From Occultella kanbiaonis (GTDB taxonomy: Bacteria; Actinomycetota; Actinomycetes; Actinomycetales; Beutenbergiaceae), in contig NZ_CP046175.1 of assembly GCF_009708215.1 (NCBI RefSeq), positions 1,984,001 through 2,048,000 of the forward strand: a DNA stretch of 64,000 nucleotides, given 5' to 3'. The position numbers were made by a program, and so were the translations under genes. Of the stretch, positions 1 to 10,585 are shown piece after piece. Below the pieces are notes generated by a model. The model did no database searches. It was not told the DNA's origin and saw nothing but the letters and a program-made list of their open reading frames with translations. The first letter of the stretch is position 1. Each line of letters begins with the position of its first letter.

Positions 1-1761
1 GGGGTCGTGGTCGTCGAGGACCTGCGCTCGGCCAGGGCGGCCCTGGCCGGCGCCGGTGACGACGACCCGACCGGCGGCGCCGGGCTCGTCGTGGTCACCA
101 GCGACGGCGACGTGCTCAGCCACACCGACGCCCGTGGCGGCAGCCCCGGTGGTCCGAGCGTGCTCGAGGTGCATGCCGCCCGCGAGGAGGCGCAGACCGA
201 GCTCACGGCCGCGATCGCCCGGGCCGAGCAGACCCGGTTCGCGCTCGGCCCGGCGAAGCAGGCAGAGGCGGACGCCAAGGCCGAGGCGGACCTCACCCTG
301 AACGCCCTGCACGACTCCGACGCCCAGCTCGCCGCGGTCTCCGAGAAGCTCGGCCAGCACGGGTCCGCCCTCCGGGCCGCCACCGCCGAGGCCGAGCGGG
401 CCCGGCCGGCCATCGAGGCGGCCGAGGCCAAGCGGACCACGTACGCGGCCGAGCTGGCGGAGATCGCCGAACGGCTCCAGCACGCCCAACGCGAACCGGA
501 CCAGGCCGCGACGGATCTGGAGGGGGCCACCGCCGCGCGGGACGAGACCGCGGCCGCGGCCACCGCCACCCGCGCGAAGGAGACCGACGCCCGGCTCGTG
601 CTGCGCACCGTGGAGGAGCGGGTCCGGGCGATCTCCGGTCGCGCCGAGTCCCTCGAACGCGCCGCCAAGGCGGAGCGGCACGCGCGCGAGGTCGCCGCCC
701 AGCGCGCCCGACGCCGCGCCGAACAGTCCCGGGTGGCGGCCGCCGTCCGGGCCGGCGCAGCCCGCGCGCTCGAGCAGATCGAGTCGTCCCTTGCCCTCGC
801 CCACACCCAGCGGCAGCAGGCCGAGGACGCCCGTGCCCAACGGGACGCGGAGCTGACCACCGTAAGGGCGGACCTGGACGAGCTGTCCAGGCAGTACTCC
901 GAGCTCACCGACGTGGTGCACCGCGACGAGGTGGCCCGGGCCCAGCAGAAGCTGCGGATCGAGCAGTACGAGCAGCGCGCCGTCGAGGAGCTGGGGCTGG
1001 ACCCGCAGGTGCTCGTCGCCGAGTACGGACCGGACCAGCTGGTGCCGGCCGTGCCGGCACCGGGCACGCCCGAGGACGACGTGCCCGAGCCGCACCCGTA
1101 CGTGCGCGCCGAGCAGGAGAAGCGGCTGCGAGCGGCCGAGCGGGCGCTGTCCCTGCTCGGGCGGGTGAACCCGCTCGCCCTCGAGGAGCACGCCGCCCTC
1201 GAGGAGCGGCACCGGTTCCTCACCGAACAGCTGAACGACCTGAAGAAGTCCCGAGCGGACCTCCTCGAGATCGTCAAGGAGATCGACGAGCGGGTCGAGC
1301 GGGTGTTCACCGAGGCCTACCGGGACACGGCCGAACAGTTCGAGGGCGTCTTCTCCCGGCTGTTCCCAGGCGGGGAGGGCCGGCTCATCCTCACCGACCC
1401 GGAGAACATGCTCACCACCGGCATCGAGGTCGAGGCCCGCCCACCCGGCAAGAAGGTCAAGCGGCTCTCGCTGCTTTCCGGTGGCGAGCGTTCGCTGACC
1501 GCCGTGGCCCTCCTGGTCGCGATCTTCAAGGCCCGGCCGAGCCCGTTCTACGTCATGGACGAGGTGGAGGCCGCGCTCGACGACGTGAACCTCGGCCGCC
1601 TGCTGGACATCTTCCGCGAGCTGCAGGAGGACTCGCAGCTCATCGTGGTCACCCACCAGAAGCGCACGATGGAGATCGCGGACGCCCTGTACGGGGTCAC
1701 GATGCGCGGCGACGGCGTCACGACCCTGATCAGTCAGCGACTGCACGAGAACGTCGGATGA
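1..1761 (+). CDS. smc: Chromosome partition protein SMC, C-terminal half (5' truncated by window edge)
   Basis: This is the second half of the SMC ATPase, which organises and segregates the chromosome with ScpA/ScpB. The frame is open from base 1, so the N-terminal Walker A head, first coiled coil and most of the hinge lie outside. The first ~50 residues look like the end of the hinge. About 370 residues of Ala/Glu/Arg-rich coiled coil follow, then the C-terminal head with the ABC signature LSGGERS (~residue 490 of the fragment), Walker [14 protein letters not shown] (~515) and a [10 protein letters not shown] switch region. ftsY follows after one small gene, the usual smc-ftsY neighbourhood. 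The family identity is certain; only the start is missing. Confidence 0.97.
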   Translation, partial: GVVVVEDLRSARAALAGAGDDDPTGGAGLVVVTSDGDVLSHTDARGGSPGGPSVLEVHAAREEAQTELTAAIARAEQTRFALGPAKQAEADAKAEADLTLNALHDSDAQLAAVSEKLGQHGSALRAATAEAERARPAIEAAEAKRTTYAAELAEIAERLQHAQREPDQAATDLEGATAARDETAAAATATRAKETDARLVLRTVEERVRAISGRAESLERAAKAERHAREVAAQRARRRAEQSRVAAAVRAGAARALEQIESSLALAHTQRQQAEDARAQRDAELTTVRADLDELSRQYSELTDVVHRDEVARAQQKLRIEQYEQRAVEELGLDPQVLVAEYGPDQLVPAVPAPGTPEDDVPEPHPYVRAEQEKRLRAAERALSLLGRVNPLALEEHAALEERHRFLTEQLNDLKKSRADLLEIVKEIDERVERVFTEAYRDTAEQFEGVFSRLFPGGEGRLILTDPENMLTTGIEVEARPPGKKVKRLSLLSGGERSLTAVALLVAIFKARPSPFYVMDEVEAALDDVNLGRLLDIFRELQEDSQLIVVTHQKRTMEIADALYGVTMRGDGVTTLISQRLHENVG

Positions 1762-1857
1762 ACATCCGACGACGTGTGAGTGAGGTCATGATCACGATCC
1801 GGTGACGACTCGGCGAGTCCGGGCCGAGGGTGTCCCGGCGCGGGTGATACTCACGTG

Positions 1858-2157
1858 GTGATGGATGCAGTGGTCGTGGTCGCCATCGGCGTGATGCTCG
1901 CCGTGGTGGTGGTGGCTGTCCTGGTGCGCCGGCACGTGCCGGCGCAGGGTGTGTTCTCCTGGCTGGGCGAGTCGCTGCGATCCGTTCGCACGCGCACCGA
2001 TCCGGCCGACCAGGGGGAGTACCTGGAGCAGACCGCGGTCGACGCCCAGCGGTCGCTGACGGTCTCCGACATCCTCGATCTCGCCGAGGACGGTCCGGCC
2101 TACCACACCCCCGTGGACCTGCGCGAGGTCATGGACCGGGCCCGCCCCGGCCGCTGA
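1858..2157 (+). CDS. Small single-pass membrane protein, unknown function
   Basis: A protein of about 99 residues that I do not recognise. Residues ~3-25 form one strongly hydrophobic segment rich in Val and Ala, followed at once by Arg-Arg, which suggests an N-out/C-in anchor. The rest is a soluble, mixed-charge tail. GTG 1858 is chosen because a GATACT hexamer (1846-1851) ends 6 nt before it, the leaderless layout seen elsewhere in this window; GTG 1855 and ATG 1861 are alternatives. It lies between smc and ftsY on the same strand, but its own promoter suggests separate expression. Confidence 0.6.
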   Translation: MMDAVVVVAIGVMLAVVVVAVLVRRHVPAQGVFSWLGESLRSVRTRTDPADQGEYLEQTAVDAQRSLTVSDILDLAEDGPAYHTPVDLREVMDRARPGR

Positions 2158-2208
2158 CGCCCGACCCGGAAGTGGCTCCGGACCGGCCGTGTGGGCCACA
2201 CTGAGGTC

Positions 2209-3423
2209 GTGCTCGAAGACATCTGGATCTACCTCGTCCTGGCCGTCGTGGTCATCGGCGGCGGCGCCGTCGCCCTGTTCCGCGGGCGTGGCGGCAAGCC
2301 GCGCGACCTGCCGCCGGGCTCGGGTGCGAGCGGCGGTGCCCGCTCGGGGACCGCCACGCTCGACACCGACACGGACACCGATGGTGCCGCCGGCCCGGTC
2401 GCCCCGCCCGAGGCGGACACGGACACGACGGCGCAACCCACCGCCGTCGAGCCTGCCGAACCCGAGGCACCCGCGCTCGAGCACCCCGAGCCGGCGGCCG
2501 GCCGCCTGGTCCGGCTCCGGGAACGGTTGGCCCGCTCCGGTGCGCTCGGCTCGACGCTGCTGCGGCTGCTCTCCCGCGGGGACATCTCCGAGGCCGACTG
2601 GGAGGAGATCGAGGAGACCCTGCTCCTCGCCGACATCGGCGCCGGCCCCACCGACGAGCTCATGCAGGCGCTGCGCACCCGGGTCAAGGTGCTCGGCACC
2701 ACCGACCCGGAGCAGGTCCGCGACATCCTCCGGGAGGAACTGCTCACCCTGGTGGACCCGGGCATGGACCGACGGCTGGCCGCCAGCCCCGTCGTCGGCG
2801 ACGACGGCGAACCGCACCCCGCCACCATCCTCATGGTCGGCGTCAACGGCACCGGGAAGACCACGACGGTCGGCAAGCTCGCCCGGCTGCTCGTGGCAGA
2901 GGACCGGGACGTGCTGCTCGGCGCCGCGGACACCTTCCGCGCCGCCGCCGCGGACCAGCTCGCCACCTGGGGCGAGCGCGTGGGCGTGCCGGTGGTCCGC
3001 TCGGACCGGGACGGCGCCGACCCCGCCGCGGTCGCGTTCGACGCCGTCAAGGCTGGCCGCGAGGCCGGTGTGGACGTGGTCCTGATCGACACGGCCGGCC
3101 GCTTGCAGAACAAGGCCGGCCTGATGGACGAGCTCGGCAAGATCAAGCGGGTCGTCGCGCGGCAGGCACCCGTGGCCGAGGTGCTGCTCGTCCTGGACGC
3201 GACCACCGGGCAGAACGGGATGCGGCAGGCGCAGGTGTTCGCCGACGTCGTCGACGTCACCGGGATCGTCCTGACCAAGCTCGACGGCACCGCCAAGGGC
3301 GGCATCGTGGTGGCCGTCCAGCGCGAGCTCGGGGTGCCCGTGAAGTTCGTCGGCCTGGGGGAGGGGCCGGACGACCTGGCGCCGTTCGATCCGAAGGGCT
3401 TCGTCGACGCGCTCGTCGCCTGA
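2209..3423 (+). CDS. ftsY: Signal recognition particle receptor FtsY
   Basis: SRP receptor GTPase that docks Ffh-ribosome complexes at the membrane for co-translational insertion. An N-terminal hydrophobic helix (~residues 4-25) anchors it. An acidic Asp/Glu/Pro/Thr-rich linker precedes the NG domain, with GVNGTGKTTT (~211-220), DTAGRL (~294) and TKLDGTAKGG (~357). GTG 2209 is chosen because a CACACT box at 2197-2202 leaves a 6-nt gap, fitting a leaderless start; GTG 2191 would add six residues. Ffh, its partner, is 3.7 kb downstream. Confidence 0.96.
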   Translation: MLEDIWIYLVLAVVVIGGGAVALFRGRGGKPRDLPPGSGASGGARSGTATLDTDTDTDGAAGPVAPPEADTDTTAQPTAVEPAEPEAPALEHPEPAAGRLVRLRERLARSGALGSTLLRLLSRGDISEADWEEIEETLLLADIGAGPTDELMQALRTRVKVLGTTDPEQVRDILREELLTLVDPGMDRRLAASPVVGDDGEPHPATILMVGVNGTGKTTTVGKLARLLVAEDRDVLLGAADTFRAAAADQLATWGERVGVPVVRSDRDGADPAAVAFDAVKAGREAGVDVVLIDTAGRLQNKAGLMDELGKIKRVVARQAPVAEVLLVLDATTGQNGMRQAQVFADVVDVTGIVLTKLDGTAKGGIVVAVQRELGVPVKFVGLGEGPDDLAPFDPKGFVDALVA

Positions 3424-3480
3424 CCCCGCCGGCGCTCCGCAGGAGCCTGCCCGTCTCAGGATCCGGGATCCAGGTCTCGC

Positions 3481-3549
3481 GAAACCTGACGTTCACATCG
3501 ATCGCGAATCTGTCACACGCCCGTAACACCAGCGGTGGGGCAGTGAAAC
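3481..3549 (+). promoter_or_regulatory. Candidate GlnR-type nitrogen operator upstream of amtB
   Basis: The 187-bp gap before amtB holds paired half-sites spaced like actinobacterial GlnR boxes. GAAAC (3481-3485) and TTCAC (3492-3496) are 6 nt apart. GTCAC (3512-3516) and GTAAC (3523-3527) are also 6 nt apart, and another GAAAC follows at 3545-3549. GlnR is known to activate amtB-glnK-glnD in Streptomyces from gTnAC-n6-GaAAC repeats. Its role here is inferred from pattern and position only; no glnR gene is in the window. Confidence 0.45.
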
Positions 3550-3610
3550 GCCACTCCAAGAGTCTTCTCCACAGACCGGCCGCCCGGCCGGCGTGTGGAA
3601 AGGCGAGCGA

Positions 3611-5196
<1,586 letters not shown>

Positions 5197-5201
5197 ACGT
5201 G

Positions 5202-6989
5202 ATGTCCGCGTCCCCAACCGGGCACGAGGAGGCCCCGCAGCCCTTGCTGCGGGGCCTCCGCCGGGCTCGGCTCGAGCACCCCACCAGCCCCGCCGGCACC
5301 CGCTACCGGCAGGCGCTCGCCGACCTCGTCGACGGCGCCCTGATCGACCTCTGGCACGACGCCGCGGAGCGCAGCGGCGTGGACGTCAGCACCGGCGTGG
5401 CGCTCAGCGCCGTCGGCTCCCACGGGCGCCGGGATGCCGGCCCCACCAGCGACCTCGACCTCATGCTCGTGCACGACGGCCAGACCCACGCGCCGGAGCA
5501 GGTAGCGGCCCTCGCCGAGGCACTCTGGTACCCGATCTGGGACTCCGGGCTCGACCTGGACCACTCGGTACGGAGCCTTGCCCAATGCCGACACGTCGCG
5601 TCCGCGGACCTGCCGGCCGCCGTCGGGCTCCTCGACGTGCGCTGCCTCGCCGGCGACGCAGGAGTGTTGCACCGGGCCCGCTCCGCCGTGCTCGCGGACT
5701 GGCGCTCGGCGGCCCGCCGCCGGCTGCCCGAGCTGCTGAACTCGACCCGTGCCCGCGCCGAGCGACACGGCGAGCTCGCGTACCTGACCGAGCCGGACCT
5801 GAAGGAGGCCCGCGGCGGGATCCGGGACGCCATCGTGACCTGGGCGCTCGCCGCGACCTGGCTGACCGACCGGCCGCACGGGGACGTGGACGGCGCCTAC
5901 GAGCACCTGCTCGACGTGCGTGACGCGCTCGCGTCCGTGACGGGCCGGCCCGCGTTCCGGCTGCTCCGGGTCCACCAGGACGACGTGGCCGCGCGACTTG
6001 GCCACCCGGACGCCGACGAGCTGCTCGCCGGGATCGCGCACTCCGCCCGCGTGGTCGCGTACTCCCTCGACACCACGGTGCGCCACGCGAAGCAGGCCCT
6101 GCGGCGGCCCTCGCTGCGGCTGCGCCCGGCGCTCGTCCGGGGTCGGCGGGTGCCACCCCGGCTGCGCACCGTGGCCGACAACCTCGTCGAGCACGACGGC
6201 GAGCTCGTCCTCGGTATCGACGCGCGACCCGAGGCGGACGCGGAGCTGGCGCTGCGCGCCGCGGCGACGGCGGCCCGCACCAGGCTGCCGCTGTCGCCGG
6301 TGACGATCGCCTCGCTGCAGCGCACGGTGGACCTGCCGACGCCCTGGCCGGCGTCGGCGACCGAACATCTGCTCGCGCTGCTGCGCAGCGGCGAGGCTCA
6401 GATCCCGATCTGGGAGGTGCTCGACCTGGCCGGGCTGGTCACCCGGTGGTTCCCCGAGTGGGCCGCCGTCCGGAACCGGCCGCAGCGCAGCCCCGTGCAC
6501 GTCTACACCGTGGACCGGCACCTGGTGCAGACCGTCGCGAACGTGCACCTCGTCACCCGCCGCGGCGAGCTCGACGACGGCGGCGACCCCGCCGACCGCG
6601 ACACCGTCCTGTGGGCCGCCCTCTTCCACGACATCGGCAAGGTCGCGGGAGCCGAGGACCACAGCGAGGTCGGGGAGCGGATCGTCGGCCCGATCCTCGA
6701 ACGGCTCGGCCTGCCCGAGCAGACCCGCCACGACGTGGGGCTCCTGGTGCGCCACCACCTGATCCTGGCCGAGACCGCCACCCGCGCGGACCTGGAGGAC
6801 CCCGCCGTCGCCGCCCGGGTGGCCGCCGCCATGGAGAACCGCCCGGCCATGGTGCGGCTGCTGCGCGTGCTCACCGAGGCCGACGCCCGCGCCGCCGGAC
6901 CCAAGGCGTGGACGGCCTGGCGGGCGCAGCTCGTGGACACCCTGACCACGCGGGTGCTGGCCCGGCTGGCGGTCGCGCCGGGGGCCTGA
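5202..6989 (+). CDS. glnD: P-II modifying nucleotidyltransferase GlnD, lacking ACT domains
   Basis: Bifunctional enzyme that nucleotidylates and de-modifies GlnK according to nitrogen status. The nucleotidyltransferase motif [17 protein letters not shown] is at ~residues 72-88, and a metal-dependent HD domain follows ([10 protein letters not shown]476-D477; [12 protein letters not shown] downstream). The protein is 595 residues and stops shortly after the HD domain. The two glutamine-sensing C-terminal ACT domains usual in this family are absent, and only 99 bp separate its stop from ffh. ATG 5202 is chosen; GTG 5199 is equivalent. A strong hairpin occupies early codons. Confidence 0.9.
   Translation: MSASPTGHEEAPQPLLRGLRRARLEHPTSPAGTRYRQALADLVDGALIDLWHDAAERSGVDVSTGVALSAVGSHGRRDAGPTSDLDLMLVHDGQTHAPEQVAALAEALWYPIWDSGLDLDHSVRSLAQCRHVASADLPAAVGLLDVRCLAGDAGVLHRARSAVLADWRSAARRRLPELLNSTRARAERHGELAYLTEPDLKEARGGIRDAIVTWALAATWLTDRPHGDVDGAYEHLLDVRDALASVTGRPAFRLLRVHQDDVAARLGHPDADELLAGIAHSARVVAYSLDTTVRHAKQALRRPSLRLRPALVRGRRVPPRLRTVADNLVEHDGELVLGIDARPEADAELALRAAATAARTRLPLSPVTIASLQRTVDLPTPWPASATEHLLALLRSGEAQIPIWEVLDLAGLVTRWFPEWAAVRNRPQRSPVHVYTVDRHLVQTVANVHLVTRRGELDDGGDPADRDTVLWAALFHDIGKVAGAEDHSEVGERIVGPILERLGLPEQTRHDVGLLVRHHLILAETATRADLEDPAVAARVAAAMENRPAMVRLLRVLTEADARAAGPKAWTAWRAQLVDTLTTRVLARLAVAPGA
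5228..5259 (+). terminator. Perfect 13-bp hairpin between glnK and glnD, inside the glnD reading frame
   Basis: GGAGGCCCCGCAG (5228-5240) pairs perfectly with CTGCGGGGCCTCC (5247-5259) around the loop CCCTTG. It starts 32 nt after the glnK stop but lies within codons ~10-19 of glnD if that gene starts at 5202. There is no T-tract, as is common for actinobacterial hairpin terminators. It could attenuate read-through from amtB-glnK into glnD, or reduce glnD translation. Confidence 0.6.
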
Positions 6990-7088
6990 CCGGCATCGCC
7001 GGGTGCGCCGAGCCGGGCCGCGGGCGAAGGGCCGGCGACGGGAAGATATCCTGGAAGGCAGTCCCGCCCACTCGCTTAAGGAATCCGC

Positions 7089-8684
7089 GTGTTCGCCAGC
7101 CTCTCCGATCGGCTCTCCGCCACCTTCAAGTCGCTACGTGGCAAGGGGCGGTTGTCCGAAGCGGACATCGAGACCACCGTCTCGCAGATCCGCCGGGCCC
7201 TGCTCGACGCCGACGTCGCGGTCCCGGCAGTCCGTGCGTTCACCTCCGCCGTGCGCGAGCGGGCCACCTCGGCCGAGGTGTCGCAGGCGCTGAACCCGGC
7301 GCAGCAGATCGTCAAGATCGTCAACGAGCAGCTCATCGAGATCCTCGGTGGCGAGAGCCGCGAGCTGGCCTTCGCCAAGCACCCGCCGACCGTGATCATG
7401 CTGGCCGGACTGCAGGGTGCCGGTAAGACGACGCTCGCCGGAAAGCTCGGCAAGTGGCTGAAGGAGGAGGGCCACACCCCGCTGCTGGTGGCCTCGGACC
7501 TGCAGCGACCCAACGCCGTCACCCAGCTGCAGGTGGTCGGCGGCCAGGCCGGCGTGCCCGTGTGGGCGCCCGAGCCGGGCAACGGCGTCGGGAACCCGAT
7601 CGAGGTCGCCCGCAGCGGTGTGGCGCACGCGCGGGAGAAGTACTACGACGTCGTCGTCGTCGACACCGCCGGCCGCCTCGGTGTCGACGCCGAGCTGATG
7701 CAGCAGGCCGCGGACATCCGCGACGCCGTGAACCCGGACGAGATCCTGTTCGTGGTCGACGCCATGATCGGTCAGGACGCGGTCACCACCGCCCAGGCGT
7801 TCGCGGACGGCGTCGGGTTCACCGGGGTGGTGCTCTCCAAGCTCGACGGCGACGCCCGCGGTGGTGCGGCGCTGTCCATCCGGACCGTCACCGGCAAGCC
7901 GGTCCTGTTCGCCTCGACCGGTGAGAAGCTCACCGACTTCGAGCGCTTCCACCCGGACCGGATGGCCTCGCGCATCCTGGACATGGGCGACGTCCTGACC
8001 CTCATCGAGCAGGCCGAGAAGGCGTTCGACGAGGGCCAGGCCGAGGAGATGGCCAACAAGATCGCCGGCGACGGCGACTTCACGCTGCAGGACTTCCTCG
8101 GCTACATGCAGCAGATGAAGCAACTCGGCTCGATGAAGAAGATGCTCGGCATGCTGCCGGGCATGGGCCAGATGCGTGAGCAGCTGGAGAACTTCGACGA
8201 GCGTGAGGTCGTGCGGGTCGAGGCCATGGTCCAGTCCATGACCCCGGCCGAGCGCCAGAACCCGAAGATCATCAACGGCTCCCGCCGGTCCCGGATCGCG
8301 AAGGGATCCGGTTCCACCGTGAGCGAGATCAACGGGCTCCTGGACCGCTTCGAGCAGGCGAAGACCATGATGCGCTCGATGGCTCGGGGCGGGATGAAGG
8401 GCGGCATGCCCGGGATGGGTGGCCTGCCCGGCATGGGTGGGATGCCCGGCGGTGGGAAGAAGTCCCGTGGCCGGATGGCCCCGCCGCCCAAGCGTGGCAA
8501 GAAGGGCAAGTCCGGGAACCCCGCCAAGCGTGCGCAGCAGGAGCGGGAGGCCGCCGAGCGTGCGTCCGCCCCGGCGAACGCACCCGCCGGGTCCGCGTTC
8601 GGGATGGGCTCGGCGGACCCGACCACCGTGGACCCCTCGGCGCTCGAGCTGCCGAAGGGCTTCGAGAAGTTCCTCGGCCGCTGA
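7089..8684 (+). CDS. ffh: Signal recognition particle protein Ffh (SRP54)
   Basis: SRP GTPase that binds signal sequences and 4.5S RNA and delivers ribosomes to FtsY; 531 residues. The NG domain has GLQGAGKTT (~108-116) and DTAGRLGVDAE. The Met-rich M domain carries MLGMLPGMGQM and the RNA-binding SRRSRIAKGSG helix. The C-terminus continues with a Gly/Met-repeat stretch (~440-460) and a basic, Ala-rich tail that is longer than in many bacteria. GTG 7089 follows a GGAA-type site. The amidohydrolase gene begins 13 bp downstream. Confidence 0.97.
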   Translation: MFASLSDRLSATFKSLRGKGRLSEADIETTVSQIRRALLDADVAVPAVRAFTSAVRERATSAEVSQALNPAQQIVKIVNEQLIEILGGESRELAFAKHPPTVIMLAGLQGAGKTTLAGKLGKWLKEEGHTPLLVASDLQRPNAVTQLQVVGGQAGVPVWAPEPGNGVGNPIEVARSGVAHAREKYYDVVVVDTAGRLGVDAELMQQAADIRDAVNPDEILFVVDAMIGQDAVTTAQAFADGVGFTGVVLSKLDGDARGGAALSIRTVTGKPVLFASTGEKLTDFERFHPDRMASRILDMGDVLTLIEQAEKAFDEGQAEEMANKIAGDGDFTLQDFLGYMQQMKQLGSMKKMLGMLPGMGQMREQLENFDEREVVRVEAMVQSMTPAERQNPKIINGSRRSRIAKGSGSTVSEINGLLDRFEQAKTMMRSMARGGMKGGMPGMGGLPGMGGMPGGGKKSRGRMAPPPKRGKKGKSGNPAKRAQQEREAAERASAPANAPAGSAFGMGSADPTTVDPSALELPKGFEKFLGR

Positions 8685-8697
8685 CGCCCCGGCCACC

Positions 8698-9885
8698 ATG
8701 ACCTCCTCCGGCGACGCGATCGCGCTCACCGGCACGATCGTCGCCGACGGCGAGCGCGAGTACGGGCGCGCCTGGGTTCGCGACGGGCGTCTCACCCTCG
8801 ATGAGCCCGCATCGGGCCCGACGGCGGCGGTCACCATCTCCGGGTGGGTGCTGCCGGGACTGGTGGACCTGCACTGCCACCTCGGCCTCGGCCCGGACGG
8901 CGCAGTCGACGAGGCCACGACCCTGGCCCAGGCCGCGACCGACCTCGCCGCCGGGACCCTGCTCGTGCGCGACGCCGGTTCGCCCATCGACTCCCGCTGG
9001 CTGCAGCACGCCCCGGCCGGGAGCCCGTCGCGAGCGGGTGACGCGGCGGCGCGACCGGCGGCTCCGGCCGTGCGACCACGCCCTCGTGTGGACGCGCCGG
9101 AGCTGATCAGAGCCGGCCACCACCTCGCCCGGCCGAAGCGGTACCTGCGCCACTACGCCACGGAACTCGACGACGTCGCCGACCTGCCCGTCGCGATGGC
9201 CGAGCAGGCCGCCTTCGGTGACGGCTGGGTGAAGATCGTGGGGGACTGGATCGACCGGGCTCGCGGGGCCGACAGCGACCTCGAACCGCTCTGGCCGGCG
9301 GACGTGTTGGCCGCGGGCATCGCCGCCGCGCACGACGCCGGCGCGCGCGTCACGGTGCACACGTTCGCGACCGAGACCGTCGACCCGCTGCTGGACGCCG
9401 GCGTGGACTGCCTCGAGCACGGGACCGGGCTGACCCCCGCCCAGATCGAGCGCGCCGCGGCCGCGGGCGTCGCGGTGGTCCCGACGCTGCTGCAGATCCA
9501 CCGGTTCGAGGCGATCGCGGCCCAGGGCCAGGCGAAGTACCCGCGCTACGCGGCCCGGATGCGGGCGATGCACGCGCGGCGGTACGCGCAGGTCCGCGAC
9601 CTCCACGACGCCGGGGTGCGGCTGTTCCTCGGCACCGACGCCGGCGGCACCATCGGGCACGGCCGGATCGCCGACGAGGCCGCCGAACTGGTCCGGGCCG
9701 GCCTGACCGCCGCCCAGGTGGTGGCCGCGGCCAGCTGGCTGGCCCGTGATTACCTCGGCCGTCCGGGCATCGCCGACGGTGCGCCCGCGGACGTCGTCGT
9801 CTACCCGGCCGACCCCCGCGAGGACATCGCCGTCCTCGCCCACCCGAGCGCCGTCATTCGCGCCGGGCACCTGCTAGCGCGCTGA
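8698..9885 (+). CDS. Amidohydrolase family protein (imidazolonepropionase-like)
   Basis: A 395-residue metal-dependent hydrolase of the amidohydrolase superfamily. Metal ligands are visible: H59 and H61 in DLHCHLG, a possible metal-bridging lysine in WVKIVGDW, histidines in VTVHTFA and LEHGTGL, and the late aspartate in FLGTDAGG. N-terminal and C-terminal beta strands around the barrel (SGWVLPGLVD; PADVVVYPADP) fit the composite fold. The substrate cannot be read from sequence. It starts 13 bp after ffh, so it may be co-transcribed. The next gene lies beyond a repeat-rich gap. Confidence 0.85.
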   Translation: MTSSGDAIALTGTIVADGEREYGRAWVRDGRLTLDEPASGPTAAVTISGWVLPGLVDLHCHLGLGPDGAVDEATTLAQAATDLAAGTLLVRDAGSPIDSRWLQHAPAGSPSRAGDAAARPAAPAVRPRPRVDAPELIRAGHHLARPKRYLRHYATELDDVADLPVAMAEQAAFGDGWVKIVGDWIDRARGADSDLEPLWPADVLAAGIAAAHDAGARVTVHTFATETVDPLLDAGVDCLEHGTGLTPAQIERAAAAGVAVVPTLLQIHRFEAIAAQGQAKYPRYAARMRAMHARRYAQVRDLHDAGVRLFLGTDAGGTIGHGRIADEAAELVRAGLTAAQVVAAASWLARDYLGRPGIADGAPADVVVYPADPREDIAVLAHPSAVIRAGHLLAR

Positions 9886-9918
9886 CCATCCAGGCCCCAC
9901 TCGCGGGCCCGGACCACC

Positions 9919-10002
9919 CGCTCGCCGGCCGGCCCCAATCGCTCGCCGGCCGGCCCCAATCGCTCGCCGGCCGGCCCCTCGCACTCGTCGGCCGGCCCCA
10001 AT
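9919..10002. repeat. Four tandem 21-bp GC-rich repeats
   Basis: Units begin at 9919, 9940, 9961 and 9982. Each carries the core GGCCGGCC; units 1 and 2 are identical (CGCTCGCCGGCCGGCCCCAAT) and units 3 and 4 diverge slightly. They occupy the 295-bp gap between the amidohydrolase and the GntR operon. No gene is evident in this gap. Confidence 0.85.
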
Positions 10003-10007
10003 CGAGT

Positions 10008-10067
10008 TAGTCGCCAACACCTCGAGGTAGGCCTGAATTTCTGGCTGACTCGAGGTGTCGGCGACTA
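10008..10067. repeat. Long inverted repeat, 19-bp arms with one mismatch
   Basis: Left arm TAGTCGCCAACACCTCGAG (10008-10026) and right arm CTCGAGGTGTCGGCGACTA (10049-10067) pair with a single mismatch around a 22-nt AT-richer spacer. It directly follows the 21-bp tandem repeats. It may act as a terminator for the amidohydrolase, or it may be a dispersed palindromic element; neither can be decided here. Confidence 0.75.
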
Positions 10068-10118
10068 GGTCGATGAGGGGGGTGCGTACCGGTCGGTGCC
10101 TCGCACCTCGATCACTCC

Positions 10119-10164
10119 TTGACACCTCTTCGGTTCTGTGGTTCATTAGTCGAGTAATGAACCA
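10119..10164 (+). promoter_or_regulatory. Promoter and GntR/YtrA-type operator of the ABC operon
   Basis: A consensus -35 TTGACA is at 10119-10124. A perfect inverted repeat begins 14 bp after it: TGGTTCATTA (10139-10148), spacer GTCGAG, then TAATGAACCA (10155-10164). The expected -10 position (around 10142-10148) lies inside the left arm, so a bound regulator would block polymerase. The regulator gene starts 17 bp downstream behind GGAGG, which implies autoregulation. Confidence 0.75.
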
Positions 10165-10180
10165 GTGAACGGAGGTAGTC

Positions 10181-10585
10181 GTGTTCGACGGTCGTGAACC
10201 CATCTACATCCAGATCGCCGACCAGATCCGCGGCGACATCCTCGCGGGACACCTCGCGGAGGGAGAACAGGTGATGTCGACCACCCAGTACGCGACGACG
10301 TTCCGCATCAACCCGGCCACCGCGGCCAAGGCCTTCGCCCAGCTCGTGGACGAGGGCGTGCTCTACAAGCAACGAGGAGTCGGCATGTTCGTCGCCGAAG
10401 GGGCACCCGACCGATTGCGGGCGGGCCGTCGCGAGACGTTCCTCGAGGACCTGCTCGAGCCGGTTCTGGCCGAGGCCAGGGTCCTGGGCATCAGTACCTC
10501 GGAACTGATCCGCTGGATCGAGCGCTCCGGCGCCGCTGCCGACCTGACCACCACCACCAACAGCACCGAAGGAGAGCAGCGATGA
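10181..10585 (+). CDS. GntR-family transcriptional regulator, YtrA subfamily
   Basis: A 134-residue regulator. The winged helix-turn-helix begins with PIYIQIADQIRGDILAGHL and contains TTFRINPATAAKAFAQLVDEG. The short C-terminal tail, with no large effector domain, is characteristic of YtrA-type GntR proteins, which usually repress an adjacent ABC transporter in response to antibiotics or envelope stress. GTG 10181 follows GGAGG at 7-nt spacing. The stop overlaps the next ATG (ATGA). A palindromic operator lies just upstream. Confidence 0.92.
   Translation: MFDGREPIYIQIADQIRGDILAGHLAEGEQVMSTTQYATTFRINPATAAKAFAQLVDEGVLYKQRGVGMFVAEGAPDRLRAGRRETFLEDLLEPVLAEARVLGISTSELIRWIERSGAAADLTTTTNSTEGEQR

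Noticed and set aside
9874-10203. 109-codon minus-strand frame through the tandem repeats
   Set aside because: Its end is only the translated 21-bp repeat (GAGRRAI-type units), and its start lies in the GntR gene. It is not supported as a gene.
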